Numbered from the stretch's first letter, positions 1 to 13,800 are shown. The stretch is DNA of 64,000 nucleotides from Bedellia somnulentella (GCA_963576735.1 OY755171.1:2666001-2730000); one strand, 5' to 3'. A program made the numbers and translations. The notes: generated by a model not told the origin, from the letters alone.

Positions 1-2
1 AC

Positions 3-251
3 ACTAAGGAACAGGATATTGTGGATTATATACAGGAAAAAACGGACGTTACGGTTTCCTTAATTAAACTGAAGCAGAAAAAAGAAAGGGGACACTATGC
101 ATTCAAATTATTTGTTCCTAAAATTAAATTACATATGTTTTTAGATGAAAAGTTATGGCCGAAGGGAATTTTATTTCGTCGATTTATAAATTTCATAGAA
201 GTAAGAAGGCGTTCTGAAGAGGCTTGTTCACAACTGCTAAATGGACAGTGA
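3..251 (+). CDS. LINE ORF1 protein, C-terminal end (partial)
   Basis: The reading frame is open from the window edge. It carries a C-terminal motif often seen in LINE ORF1 proteins: a core with FKLFVP, then LWPKGILFRRF. ORF1 proteins bind the element RNA and form the ribonucleoprotein with the ORF2 product. The ORF1 stop (249-251) lies just inside ORF2, whose ATG is at 241, so the two ORFs overlap by 11 bases in different frames. That arrangement suggests termination-reinitiation. The 5' part is missing because the window begins here. Assignment is by motif only. Confidence 0.6.
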   Translation, partial: TKEQDIVDYIQEKTDVTVSLIKLKQKKERGHYAFKLFVPKIKLHMFLDEKLWPKGILFRRFINFIEVRRRSEEACSQLLNGQ

Positions 252-3063
252 TAACATTAGGACAGCATCATGTAACACATTTGTTACATTTAATTGTAAG
301 AATGTAAAACGTTCTATCGACGCGATTAAGTCGTTATGTGATACCGCCGATATAGTAGCACTACAAGAAACGTGGCTTCTGCCACATGACTTATCATATC
401 TGTCATCGATTCATCAGGACTTCGGCAGTACGGGAACCTCGGCTGTTGATACATCGGTGGGCATGCTAACTGGCAGACCCTATGGCGGAGTGGCGCTTTT
501 GTGGCGGAAAAGTGTGTTTCAGTGTGTTACCGTAATACCATGTGATAATCCCAGAATATGTGCCATTAAAATTGTTTTAAGTGACCAATCGTTTGTTGTG
601 TGCAGTGTATATATGCCCTATGAGAAGCTAGAGCATTTGGTAGAATTTACGGACTGTCTCGGTGCGTTGAATGCCATAATTGAAGAAGTCGGAGTCGCGT
701 CTGTCTTTTTGTTGGGGTATTTTAATGCTCATCCGGGTGAGTTGTTTTATAGTGAACTAATAAACTTTTGTTCTGAACAAAATTGGCGTTGTGGTGATGT
801 TGAGAAGTTGGGCCTTTTTTCTGGTAATTATACGTACATTAGCGATGCACATGGCAGTCGAAGATGGTTGGACTATTGTGTAGTCACAGAGGCTGCTTGG
901 GAATTAGTTACCGAATGTAAAGTGCTTTGTGACACATATTGGTCGGACCATTTTCCTCTTGTCACTACATGTAAGCTAAATGTGGTAAAAACAACAATCT
1001 TGAATAAAAATGTAATTTCAAATAATGTATTATGGGGTAATAAAAATGATATTCAAATTGAAAACTACACAAACATTTGTAATGAACGACTTAAAAATTT
1101 GGATTTTCCTCAACAATTCACTTCTTGTTGTGTAAATCTATGTGAAGTCAGTAATCACAGAACTATTATTGACCAGTTTTATAAGGACTTGATAACTATT
1201 TTGTCATTTGCCTCCAGTGAGACCTGTAAAGTAAATTTAAATTTAAATCGTCATAAAAAGGCTTTATCTGGTTGGAACAAACATGTGAGCAATGCTCATA
1301 GGGAGGCCAAATCAAAATTTCTACTTTGGGTTTGGTATGGGCGACCAAGAAATGGCTATGCCTATAATGAAATGGTGGCCAGTCGTAAAATTTTTAAGGG
1401 TAGGCTTAAGTGGTGTCAGAACCACCAGGATCAGATTCGTTTGGATATGTTAGCCTCACTTCACTCCAAGGGAGACTTTCGTAGATTCTGGAAGTCCACT
1501 GGCGCCATGAATACGGGATCCGGTCTCCCTGTGAGCATTGACGGTATTAATGGTGCATCTGCTATAGCCAATATTTTTAAGGAACATTTTACCGTTAAGT
1601 CGCTCTCCTTAGGTCAGACTGAAGGGATGCTCGGTGCTGGTAGTGGTCGTGGTTCCGACTTAACTACTCTCGTACAGGCAAGAAGTATTGAACAGTTAAT
1701 AAACTCAATGGCGAGAGGTAAATCGCCGGGTCATGACAGTCTCAGCATCGAGCATCTTAAACACGCTGGTAAACATTTACCCAGAGTAATTGCACTGCTT
1801 TTTAATATGTGTATTGTTCACTCATACTTGCCTTCTGAGATGACGAAGACTATTGTAGTACCCATAGTCAAAAATAAGACGGGTGATTTATCGGATAGGT
1901 CAAACTATAGGCCCATCTCATTAGCAACAATAATAGCTAAGATATTTGATGGTGTGCTTGATGCTCATCTTAAGAGTTGCTTGAGCCTGCATGATGGTCA
2001 GCATGGGTTTAAACGTGGGTTGTCAACAGAAAGTGCGATTTTGAGTCTTAAGCACACCGTCAAATATTACACTGACAGGCAAACACCCGTGTATGCCTGT
2101 TTTCTAGACTTGTCCAAGGCATTTGACCTTGTTTCGTATCAGATTCTATGGAAGAAGCTGGAAGAGGTAGGGCTCCCGGTAGAGTTACTTAATGTTTTCA
2201 AATTTTGGTAGGGGGGCCAGGTTAATCTCGTGAGATGGGCAGGTGAGTACTCAGAACCGTACAGGATGGAGTGCGGGGTTAGGCAGGGGGGGTTGACCTC
2301 GCCCACGCTCTTCAACCTGTACGTGAACGCATTGATCGAGGAGCTCAGCAGCATGCATGTCGGATGCCACATTGGCAATGTGTGCGTCAATAATATCAGT
2401 TACGCGGACGACATGGTGCTGCTGGCCCCCTCGGTCAGTGCGCTTCGCAAGTTGCTCCACGTCTGTCAATCTTATGCGGATTCGCATGGCCTTCTATACA
2501 ATGTGAGTAAGAGTGAATACATGGTCTTCAAAGCTGGCAAAAAGAGTCCTAAAGTTGTCCCTGTGATCAAGTTGTATGACAGGCCCCTATGCAGGGTTAA
2601 TCAATTTAAGTACCTCGGTCACTATGTAACAGCTGACCTAAGAGATGATGTAGACATGGAGAGGGAACGCAGGGCGTTGTCGATTAGAGCGAATATGTTG
2701 GCTCGCAGGTTCGCCCGTTGTTCAGTCGACGTTAAAATAACGCTCTTTAAAGCCTACTGTACGTCTTTCTACACGGGTAATATGTGGGTGAAGTACACCA
2801 AGAAATCGTACAACGCCTTGCGCATCCAATACAACAACGCCTTACGGGCGCTGTTGGGGTTGCCACGCTACTGTAGTGCCTCAGCCATATTTGCGTATGC
2901 AGAAATAGATAGCTTCACTACTATTCTGCGGAAGAAGGCTGCGTCACTACTGCGCAGGGTGCGTGGCAGCAGCAACGGCGTCCTGAGGGCGATAGCCGAT
3001 AGTGGGGATTGTCCACTTATCGGCCACTTAATTGAAATGACTAAACTAACACAATGGATTTAA
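241..3063 (+). pseudogene. LINE ORF2, endonuclease-reverse transcriptase, broken by one in-frame stop
   Basis: Two open stretches, 241-2208 and 2212-3060, are in the same frame and separated only by a TAG at 2209-2211. Together they would encode about 940 residues. The N-terminal endonuclease shows QETWL, a YGGVALLW strand and SDHFPL. The usual GDFNA motif reads GYFNA at residue 160 (codon TAT at 718-720), so a catalytic aspartate is replaced. The RT domain shows YRPISL, DLSKAFD, QGGLTSPTLFN and the catalytic YADD at 2401-2412. The copy is otherwise well preserved, so the inactivation looks recent. It would copy element RNA by target-primed reverse transcription if intact. Confidence 0.9.
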
Positions 3064-3120
3064 TGCTGTCCGAAAATAAATATTTTTATTTATATTTTTA
3101 TTTATTTTTATTTATTTATA

Positions 3121-3240
3121 ATGTAAAGAGTTTAGTTGTTGCTTCTTCTCTTTACGGACACCATCCGAAGCAACGGAATTATTTAGCCTTACAAAAATGT
3201 TAGCAATAAACTTTATTTAAAAAAACTAACTTATAGACTT
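3121..3240 (+). repeat. Hairpin-bearing dispersed repeat
   Basis: GTAAAGAG at 3123-3130 and CTCTTTAC at 3148-3155 form a perfect 8-bp stem around a 17-base loop. The same block, with a few changes, recurs at 54572-54604, and some similarity continues downstream in both copies. It follows directly on the LINE tail. Family unknown. Confidence 0.6.
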
Positions 3241-3694
3241 TTTTTGACGACCAGATAAGACCAGAACGCAGAAATTTTCGTCATCCAACTACAAACACAT
3301 ACTTAAAATCCGAAATATCAAGGTCTTTAAGTTCCGAAGTAAAGCGAACATTCTATCTACGTTAGTGGGTCCAAGTCATAGAGATATCAATGGTTCAAGT
3401 ACACTGCCAGTCATATGACATTAACTATAAATAAGTAAGAAATCGCAGTAAGGAATCTTAGGCTTGGCACGACTTAGTCTAGATTACATTACTTTTTAGA
3501 GATAAACTAGCAGCTCCATCGAGACTTGCTAGTTTTTTATAGAGTGTTTTTGGTTTCTCTAAACCATATGAATAATTTACTTATTAAAATGAAACCTCAT
3601 AGCTTGATGGGAAGAACATTACCGTGCAGAGAGGCGTAGATGGGAACTGTATCAATGTGCTATAAGGGTGCTTGATTCATCACTGTTGTTGACG

Positions 3695-3850
3695 ATGAGG
3701 GATATCGTGAGGAATCCCATAAGGCTAGTCATGTGACAATATATTCGTACGAAGCGATAGGGCTTACGTATCACGTGATTGCACAACCTAAGCTAAAAAT
3801 TTGTAAACTGAACACCAGGTGGCAATGTCACGTGATATTCACATGTGTTT
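3695..3850 (+). repeat. SINE-B family, diverged fragment
   Basis: It matches the body of the SINE at 4454-4814: TCGTGAGGAA, then TCATGTGACA, TATTCGTACG, and the CTGAACACCAGGTG block before TCACGTGAT. The head and tail are lost. It is the first of three copies lying in tandem orientation within 1.2 kb. Confidence 0.6.
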
Positions 3851-4009
3851 TTATTTTTTGTAATTGTTGTTATAGCGGCAACGGAAATACTTCATTTGTG
3901 AAAATTCCCGCTTTCTAGCTATCACGGTTTATGAGATACAGTCTGAAAACAGATAGCGGAGTCTTAGTAGTTGGGTCCCATTTTACCTTTAGGTACGGAA
4001 TCCTACAAA

Positions 4010-4310
4010 CCGCGGTCGCTAAATGGATCAGAACTTCCGTCCGTCATGCAGACTGGTGTGGGTTCAAACCCCGGATCAGGCCTACACCGATTTCTCTTTT
4101 CTAAAGACATATGTGTGGTTAATTTATCATGGTTGTTACCGGTGAGGGAAAACATTGTGAAGAAACCCACATGGTTAAGTTGTACTTAGTCATGTGACAG
4201 TATATTCGTTTAAAAACCCCCTGCCCCCTATCATGTGAGTACCTGTCCGAGCAAAACGTGGGTACTCTGAACACCAGGTCACAATGACACTTGATGTTCA
4301 GAAGTATTAA
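4010..4310 (+). repeat. SINE-B family, tRNA-related SINE
   Basis: The tRNA-like head has a box A candidate near 4016 and box B GGTTCAAACCCC near 4060. The body follows (TCTTTTCTAAAGACATATG, GTTACCGGTGAGGGAAA) and the copy ends near GTTCAGAAGTATTA. It lacks the TTATG tail. Confidence 0.65.
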
Positions 4311-4453
4311 TTAAAAGGTATTATTAATACCTTTTATATATCTTATCTATTATATTATAGGATTCGAAAACACGCCTCTTTGCATGTTCTAGCCACTGAG
4401 CTATCACGGTTAGTATTTTATACCGGTTACTATTATAATATTATTTTTTATGC

Positions 4454-4814
4454 AACCGTGATAGCCCAGTGGGTAGAACACTCGGTTATCGTGCAAACGA
4501 CTAGTGTTCAAATCCTGGGTCGGGCCTACACCAATTTGTCTTTTCTAAAGACATATGTCTGGTTAATTTATCATGGTTGTTAACGGTGAGGGAAACATCG
4601 TGAGGAAACCCACATGGCTGAGTTGTACTTAGTCATGTGACAGTGTATTCGTACAAAACGGCGATAGGCCTGCCCCCTATCACGTGAGTACACTGTCCAT
4701 GCAAAACGTGGGTACTCTGAACACCAGGTGACAAAGTCACGTGATGTTCAGAAGTATTAGTACCTCTGCCAACCCCTTCGGGGATATTCGGCGTGAACGT
4801 TTATGTTATGTTAT
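4454..4814 (+). repeat. SINE-B family, near full-length tRNA-derived SINE
   Basis: This is the best plus-strand copy. Box A is TAGCCCAGTGGG (4471-4482) and the box B region is GTTCAAATCCTGGG, with a body shared by all copies. The tail is TTATGTTATGTTATT at about 4800-4814. The last few dozen bases have a stem around the CCCTTCGGGG core. Other copies lie at 12604 (minus), 19395 (plus), 32868 (plus), 43388 (minus) and 63028 (minus). Internal Pol III promoters of this kind drive SINE transcription. Confidence 0.8.
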
Positions 4815-4839
4815 TATATTATTTTTATTATTTAATTAC

Positions 4840-7800
4840 CAGTCCGAATAGAGTTTATCCACTGCAACCTTTCCGCGTGCCCATCTGCAACTAGATATAA
4901 CGTGTAGTCGTTGGACTGCTCTGTGTACCCCACCTGGAAAATATACGTTACTTTTAATATACTTTCATAGAATAGCCATCTATTTCTTCCAGAGTTGTAA
5001 GAGATGTTGTGGTCCAAAGAGGGGTATTAGGGTTTTTAAGAGATTACTGGCTGATGCTTGAAGACCCCTCACCAACAACCTTTATTTTACAATCTGTTCA
5101 CCACAAAAATTCCATAAGTGACTCTGCAATTTCTAATTCTGAAGATCCGGTTAACCCTTTTAGGGGTTCAGTTGAAAAACCTAAAGTGTGAGCGGATCTA
5201 TATTTGAACGTTCCTAAATCCTGAGACTTAATTTAAAGCAACCATACTCATGAAACTATCAAGTTAAATACGAAGCTGTCATTTGATACTTTGAAAGTAT
5301 CTGGCTTACACATATAAATTATAGTTTTACCAATTAATTACAATCTAGTGTCTCATGTATCATTTATATTAAAATAGGAACAAACGGAAGCGTCCGAGAT
5401 AAATGTTCCAATTGTAATGCTATCGGCCACCGACCGCGTACATGTAATTTTAATTATGACAAGACCATATTTCTCTGAAGTGTAGTCATAGTAAAAATTC
5501 ATGATTGCCCCTTTCGGAATCGAACCCAAGGCCTCTAGATCGTGAGCCAAACGTACTAATCCTTGCACTTTGTAGTCTGTTAATCAATAACAGGTATAAA
5601 TGGCACCCAACTACACCTGTAATTATTTGTAAGTGCAATGATGATGCTATACACACATATAGGACAGGCATCAAATCGTTAAGTGCTGTCCATATACATG
5701 TTCTTACACAGTACAAGTTGTGATGAGAATAGTAAACATAGTACTGGTAACATGGTCATCACCTACCGAGAATGACACTTGCCTGCATCATTGATTGTTA
5801 GAAAATTACTTTATTTAAAGTTTGAGATTCATAATTAGGGATAGTGACGTAAGCTTATGTCACTCACACCATCTTTTTTGACAAAAGTCTACCTGCAGAG
5901 CTAGCACGATAGTATCGTTAAACGATAAAATCACGACACACAGATTGTTAAAGAACTTGCCTTTGATCAAGTAATTATAATAATTAATAGCTATGTAGTG
6001 TCGGCTTACAATAGCTCAACCCCATTTCTTCCAGTGGGTGTTCGTAATAGACAACTTAAGGTATAGGGACATTTTATGTAATATTTCGGTGATGCGGTTT
6101 GAGATTCATCAACAACAAACTTTCCCCACTCAATTTTCAAAAAGGCTGTAGAATTTCTTATCTTAAAGCTGTGGCTACTACTTCTAGGGTTCCACAGCCG
6201 TGTGTATATGTGTTTTAATAATCATGGCATCTTTCATTTCATTATTTAAACTTCGTGCAAACCTACAGCGCACTACGCTTGAACTGATATCTCACCTGAA
6301 AGGGGTACCTATAGAGTGGGCTCTTCTCTCCGTCACTGTCTGGGATTTGTTTGCTGAGCTCGCCAAGCTGGGCCTGCTCGACGGTGTGGATGGCTTCTGT
6401 GCAGATCCTACCGCGCTCCTTTCGACGCTGAGGACAAATATATTTTGTTATCTAACAGATTATGAATTAATGAGAAAGAAAGGAAAGGTTTATTCGTCCA
6501 TGTATAGAAGTTAACATAGGCTTAATAATGGTTAAAAAAAAACAAGCAACTGACCATGCGTAGCTTAAACCTAACGAAACCATACAATATACGTTGGAAC
6601 GTGTAGAGTCGGCTAAGTACTAACACTATCCCATATTCAAATCTACTCTCACATTTATAACAAAATGTATATCAAACTGTTTAATACACTTTACTGTCAA
6701 CATTATTGTCACAATATCAATAACCAATGAACCACATAATATCGGAGTTTTTACATATTGTACCATGTTTAAACAGTAAATAAGACAGTACACCGGGCCT
6801 TTTAAGCTACTATTAGGGGACGTGGCTTGAAAGTTATTAATCGCCACCGTTTAGCGTTTATTTAACCACTTTTGTCCCTTTCAATGCCGAAGTAGTTTGA
6901 AGAAGAAATGTCGATGTGTTTTTGAAAAAAAATACGTAGAAATAAATTTTTATTATAAATTATATGTCAGTTTTACAATTAACTTCAAATTACCAGCATA
7001 AAATTAAATCTTTAGTCCTAATTATCAAAACTACGACGTAATTAATGAAATAATCACTTAAAAAAAGAGCAATTTGACGTAAAGACAGACATTCTCATCA
7101 TTTTCCCATCTCAGAAGCACTAAAACACATCATAGAAAATCCATTGACAATTCTAAACATTGTAACAACGAAATTAGTTACGACTTGTTACGCTCATACG
7201 TAGTTAATTAAGATTGGAACTGACCGGTCTCCGATCAATTTAACAAACCATCAATAGCCGCATAGAAATAAGTTTTTGTGCAGAAAACCGATATAATTAA
7301 GTTGACCAATTAAAATAACTAAAAAAGTCCTTATACGCATTTAATAGACCTCGTATTGCGTAGGTAGACACTGAAAACGGAATGCGCACATATCAACCTC
7401 ACTGTCCATACGTTTAATAAAAACACATTGAATTAACAAAGTAGAGTTGTTTTGTAATATTTTTGAGAGAATATTCAATGAAATTTACCCATTTTCCAGT
7501 TAAGAGATTGTGTTAAGTTGATATCCGCTATGACGGTATACCGGTAAGGAACTGAGGGTACGACACACCCTTGCTGCTCGGACATGCGCATTGCGGACTT
7601 CCAGGATTCGATACCCCGACATGCAATACAATTGTACTTGCAACAAGAATTCTTATTCGTTTTGTTTTAGGATTTTTGGTTTCCTATTAATGCCAAGTGT
7701 CGGGTTTTGAAGCTAAGCTTTTTTGATTTATAATTATATTAGGAATGATAGCCGTTTTAATTTTACAATATGTGCTTATGTTAACTTAAATTAAAACAAG

Positions 7801-10800
7801 TTACTTAAAGTTTAAATTATATTTTTTTAAGAAATGTGGTTTTAAAGTGTATTATAATTACTAAGAATTTTGCAGTCTGAGAAAAAAGATAACTATACAT
7901 GCATAAATATATATTAATTACGACTGTTGATGTCGAAATTTTTCTTTTTCATTTCTAAATGATACATCAACTAATCTATTATCTAATTAAAATGTTTTTG
8001 TACATGAAAACCTCATGTGGAAATTATTACTAATAAATAAAGGAAAGAAAAATTTCCCCGCTAGTGTCGAAACTTTTCATTCCTCTATTTATTAGTAATC
8101 TATTATCTCCCAACGCGTGCTACTTGAATTCATAAACCGAACTTAATCCTCAAAACGAATCTCAAAACCATTCTCTATTCAAAACAAAAAAAAAAGAACA
8201 CAACTATTTAAAAAAAGAATTAATCGCACGACAATAGACAATAATATAGAGTGCGACATAGAGTACACCTGTGGACCATTGTGCCGAACAAAACGGGTTT
8301 CGTTCCCGAGCAATCAAAAGGTGATGGAAAGTTCGGAATGTATTATAAATGCATTTCTGGACGATGAGTAAGGACACCGCAATGATGTGTCACGAACGGT
8401 ATGTAGCCCGACTCGTACGCGCAATTTATTGGGTTATTGGTAATTGATTTATGATGACTTTAACTGAATGTTGCTTCAAAAATGCCTTCTTTTACCATTG
8501 AAGGGATAAAGTTTTTGTATAATGTATGAATATAAATATGTTTAGAGATCTATAGAGCCAATGTGGAGGGTAATGTTAGTAGAGGACGATCTCGGAGGAC
8601 ACATTTGGATCAAATAGAAAATATGATCAAAAAGGCAGGTTTCCGAAGTATGAAGAATAAAAGAGCATGTATGAAAAGATTGATGGATGTGAATGAGGCT
8701 AGAGAGGTTTGCCAGGATCGTACAAAGTGGCGATCGATAGTCCCTACCTAACCTAATGGGAACTAACGGCGTGAGAATATTTATGAATGTATGTATAAAT
8801 ATTTTTACTGCATAAGATTAACTAAAAAATCTAGATATGTTCCGCAGAATAAAGAGAACGGACCCCTAAAAAATTAATATGCACGGACACAGCTCTTCAA
8901 GTTTGGAATGGAATTCTAACTCGACGGTATAATTAATAACATACAATAGATACTTAAATGACATCCAATACTAAGAAACAGAACTATACGAAATAGACTC
9001 TATATTTTTAACACAAATTAGTGGATCATTCGCATGGGTAGTGTTATTTTCAAATATGTATTCTCACCGCCTTATAGTTCATCATGAATATATATAGCCT
9101 ACTAGCTAATCCGGCAAACGTTGTTTGCCATATAAATTATTTCAAGACAATTTATATTCTATAAAATAAATGTAAAATGTTTAGGGTGGACAATCCTAAT
9201 CACTGGGTAGTATAAAGAATAGTTATTAACCTATTTTCAGACCTAATGAAAGTGTCTGCAAAATTTCAATTAAATCGGTTCAGCCGTTTCGAAGGAGTTT
9301 AGCGACAAACACTGTTACACGTGAATTTTATTATATTAGATGTTACTTTATTAAAGTCATGGGTTTCCATTGAAACAATTTTTTAAATCGTTCAGTTTTA
9401 ATCCATACTTACAATCTCTTTGATAGTACTAGTATCTTCTTCAGTATCAGTATAGGTAGATATGGTCCAGAGCGGAGATCGAACCCGTGACCACCCATAA
9501 GTAACAAACCTAACAACTGGACTAAGAACGTCAAGTTCGTGAGTGACTCACTCTCCTTACTTTAGTTTAGTTAGGGTATAGAACCTCGTCCGTCGCACCC
9601 TCTGATTACTTAGCGAGAATACCCCTTCGTTAGCACGAATGTGAGGGGTGACTATAAATACAAAATAGCAACAGTTTGAGTGAAGCAAAAACTTTATAAA
9701 CTTTCTTACGAAAATGTGCAGAGTATGAAGCGGGGGGGTATGAAAATTTGCACACATATAGTTTGTAAACAAAATGAGATATAGGGCATATTTTTAATTT
9801 AAATTTGCATATGTACATCAAACCAATAAAAATGCATCACACTAACATTTATTGAACTTGACACCGAAGAAGAATAATATACAATACAGTTTAATTTACT
9901 ATATTGTGAATTTGTAAAGTCAAAATGAGAATAGAATTATATTGTTGGTCTTTGGTATTATTTTGTTTTAAGCAAAGAAGTTCTGTATAAGGTATACCGG
10001 CAAACTATTTCTCTGCTGTCCAACATACATATAAGTTAATTATTCCGACAACTATGTTTTTTCTATTCGTTCTCCTTTATAACACTTTACTATACACGAC
10101 TGTAAACGCCAACAAGGGGTAGCTACAACTCCAGAATTAACAATTTCTCGGCAAATTTTGGACTTGAGGTGTGGAAAAGATTGATTAATAAAGGATGAAT
10201 AGTGCCGGGTCTCTCACTATCCTTTATTAAACAATTACTTAATAAATGGCAGGCGTCCGAAGTATGAAGAATAAAAGAGCATGTATGAAAAGATTGATGG
10301 ATGTAGACGAAGCAAGAGAGGTTTGCCAGGATCGTACGAAGTGGCGATCGATATTCTCTGCCTACCCCAATGGGAATTAACGGCGTGAGTATATGTATGT
10401 ATGTATGTATGTACTTAATAAATACATATTATATTTTATTTCCAAAGCTCTGGCTACCCCGTTTAGGGATATATAGCCGTGAGCATATGTATGTATGTAT
10501 GTATGTATACATATTAAGGTCAATGCCCAAACCCACGTCAGACACGGTTGATTAGTACCTTATTTGGGAGGTATTACTAGTACTTCAACTAAAAAAAAGC
10601 GAAACATTAAGAGAGAGTAATGGGAGATCTGAGATATTTTATAGTTGACAGCAGAGATACCAAAAACTGAATTGAACTAGACATCAGAAAATGATTTACA
10701 ATAGGTTTGGTTCCTATCCGCGGATTATCGGAAATCGGGTCAAAATAGTAGCAATGACTTGTAAGGACTAAGTACATTTAAAAAAGCAATGGAAATAATT

Positions 10801-13800
10801 GGGTGTGCAAACTATTGAATTAAGAAAATGGGCTGGGATGAATGCATAGGATCAAGAAAAAACTCATTTATTTATTTAGTGGTATCGTCTGTCTGTCGAC
10901 CTGTTAAATCGTAAAAGGCATCAATTTTTGTTTGTGTAAACATTTGCATTTAAACGACATTAAGATCATGAATATGGCAGAAGTTATTGAGTTTATTAAG
11001 ACAACAAAATCACCAACAGATAATGGAAAAATTCGTGGAAAACCAGTTTTATAATAAATATATTTAATACTACAAACATTGGAATTGATGCGTCGTGTAT
11101 AATCAGGGAAAAAATTCCTGCCTGCTATTGTCAACATAGCACCTAAGTATGATTAGAAGTCCTCTTTATTTAACGTTTTCGCACATATTTCACACGGGGT
11201 GGCAGAGGTACTTTTACATGAGAATATCACTTGAAATTAAGTGACCAGCATAGCCAGTACGAGCGACCTTTTAACTAGATATCGCGTGGTATAAAAAGCC
11301 ATACATACATATACTCACGGCTATATTTCCCAAGAAGGGGTAGCCAAAACTGAGGAATCATAAATTCCTCAACCACTTTTGGAAGTTGAATGGGGAAAAG
11401 ATGGAAAAATAAAGGTTTTTGGTGATGGGTCTCCAACCGCATCGCCCAAAAATCCAAAAAAAAGCCCCAATACCCTTAGTCGCTTCTTACGACACCCGTG
11501 GGAAGAAAGGGGTAGCGACATTCTAAGCCGGCGCTACATGGCATCGCCATCATCATAATCATCATCACGGCATGGCAAAGCCATCTCTTTCTAAAAAGTT
11601 ATCGTGGCCTTCGGTGGTGGTACGAACACACTGTCACATGACTTAATAGTAATATAGTGGATGGTTTCCTTCACCGTTAACAACCTTGATAAATAAAGTT
11701 TATGTATATGTGTGTATTTCATGAGGGACTTAGAACTACCCTGAGTAGGGTAGTTAAGCCATGGTACACCGTGCTGGCTAGTACGAGTTGGCAGACTAGC
11801 GAAATCTACCGTAATGGTATCCGGGACTGACGGCTTAACTTGCCTTCCGAAGCAAGAAATTATCTCAAATACAAATGATTGAAGCCCCCAGAATTGAAAC
11901 CCGAGGCGAATAGATTGTAAGCTGAGCGCTTTTACCGCAAAACCACATAAGTATACAAAACAAGTATGACTCATAGAAGACGTTGGTGGTAGACAAATTC
12001 AGGATTGGCACCCATGCATCAAAGGCAGTGCTCACTTCACTTTGCTACCAAGGTAAAAGGATCCGAAGGTTTTCAAAATAGTTATTGGTAAATGTTTGGT
12101 CGCACTGTTGTTGGCTCAAGAGTATGTGGGCGGCAGGCAAATTTTTAGATTGAATATAGTTTAAATTCAAATATATAAAGGATCATTTCTTTGTCGTTTT
12201 TGTTGAATTTTATAAGCCGACCATCAATCATATAAGCTGACAGACAAGAACATCTATAGCTATCACTGCTTGAAAGCTGCAATATATCACTGGGTTGTCA
12301 ACAGCTAGGAGCAAATTCGATAGCTTAATCTGCCCCTATGTGGCCGTACACACAAAACTATAATTTCTAATAAATAAAGAATAAGTAAAGGAAAGAAAAA
12401 TTTCGACACAGGCGGGAAAAGAAAAAAAAATCTTTCCTTTATTTATTAGTAATAATCCCCACATGAGGTTTTCATGAACAAAAAGATTTAAATTAAACTA
12501 TAATTTGTTGTGCTGTCATAGATTGTAACTATCACGATTGACAGTTTGAAGCAGTCAAATACATGGCGGCTTTTAGTCTTATCTCAACTCAAACTCAAAT
12601 GTTCTCGCCATATATCCCTGAAGGGGTTGGCAGAGGTACTGATACTTCTGAACATCACGTGACATCGTCACCTGGTGTTCAAAGTACCCTCGTTTTGCTT
12701 GTACAGTGTACTCACTCACGAATAAACTGTCACATGACTAAGTACTGGCTCTTAGTGTCTTATGAATTTTAAAGGAAACCTCATGTGGTGGGAAACACAA
12801 TGTCAAGCTCAACACTCTTAGGTGGCTTTCTGACACGGAAAATAATAGAATAAAAGTGTTTTACTATAAGCTTACTCATCAAATGAGAGGGTTTCAAAAA
12901 CTCTTCAAAAGAGAAGTACTTAGGACTCATACAAATAATCACTAGATATGAATCTCATCATGGTTACAGTTCACAACACAGACAACCTATCTTCAAATAG
13001 GTGCAGCTGCCTCTTCTTTGTTACACTCACAACCAAGTATTTTATTACCATGTTATAGGAACAATGTTGATAAACCATATAATTATACATTGACTTATTC
13101 TAAATATTTTAAGTAATTGCAAGTTGGATAGTGTCATGAAAACAGAAGAAATAATATTTAGTACCTCTTAATAAAAACACAGAAGGTATTAGTATTTTTA
13201 ACGAGGTTTGTGGATGAGCGGATAGTTGACTAGCTTTTTATTCCAGAAGTTTCGGGTTAGATCTCACTGATTAGATTAGATTTATGGGATGGGCATAAAT
13301 GATTATTTTAATTAATATTAAATATATGAGTTAGTATCCTATAATACAATTTCTACTTAGATTGGAGCTAACTTGATCTGTCTATAGTATGTATGTATAT
13401 ATATTTATTTTATTTATTTATTCTTTCCCACACATTAACTACAGTAACCTAGACCAAGATTTTAACCCTGGAAATAGACAGTTGACACAAGGAACTTACC
13501 TTTGGTTTATTTAAAGAAGTTAGTCCTTAGCAGCATGAAAATAGAAACACATTAAATATAAAAAAATATAGGTTAAGTAGTTGGAAAATTTATTTTATCT
13601 GTCAGACCATAGAATAGTATGTTAGTGTAAAATAATGCTGACTATATTAGATGGCTGTCTAATAACTGAAACATGGTGGTATTTTCTAAGGATATATTAA
13701 CTGTATCTATGAATGATCTGAATAAAGTAGAATTGAAATTAAATCAAACCCTCTAGAGATGTTCCTGGGAAGATAACCATAATGATTGGAGCATCTTCAA

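Larger units (their letters stand above)
1..3120 (+). mobile_element. Non-LTR retrotransposon (LINE), 5' end outside window
   Basis: A two-ORF LINE of the Jockey/CR1 superfamily. The end of ORF1 overlaps ORF2, which has an apurinic endonuclease followed by a reverse transcriptase, and the element ends in a TTTAT-rich 3' tail at about 3080-3120. It lies in an intron of the minus-strand Tec kinase gene, in antisense orientation to it. It is not active: ORF2 has an in-frame stop and an altered endonuclease motif. I cannot assign the exact clade by eye. Confidence 0.85.
4934..6295. other. Tec-kinase intron between PH exons B and C
   Basis: It holds a short SINE-A fragment (5013-5105, plus), a tRNA-like SINE remnant (5500-5575, minus) and a diverged SINE-A (5991-6216, plus) only 80 bases from exon B. 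Nothing else coding was seen. Confidence 0.6.

Noticed and set aside
6200..6514. 104-codon plus-strand open frame with G+C-rich codons
   Set aside because: It is the antisense of Tec-kinase PH exon B (6427-6296), which has proper splice sites and a recognisable protein.
11591..11974. 127-codon minus-strand open frame
   Set aside because: It crosses two SINE fragments with different orientations of similarity and gives no known protein.
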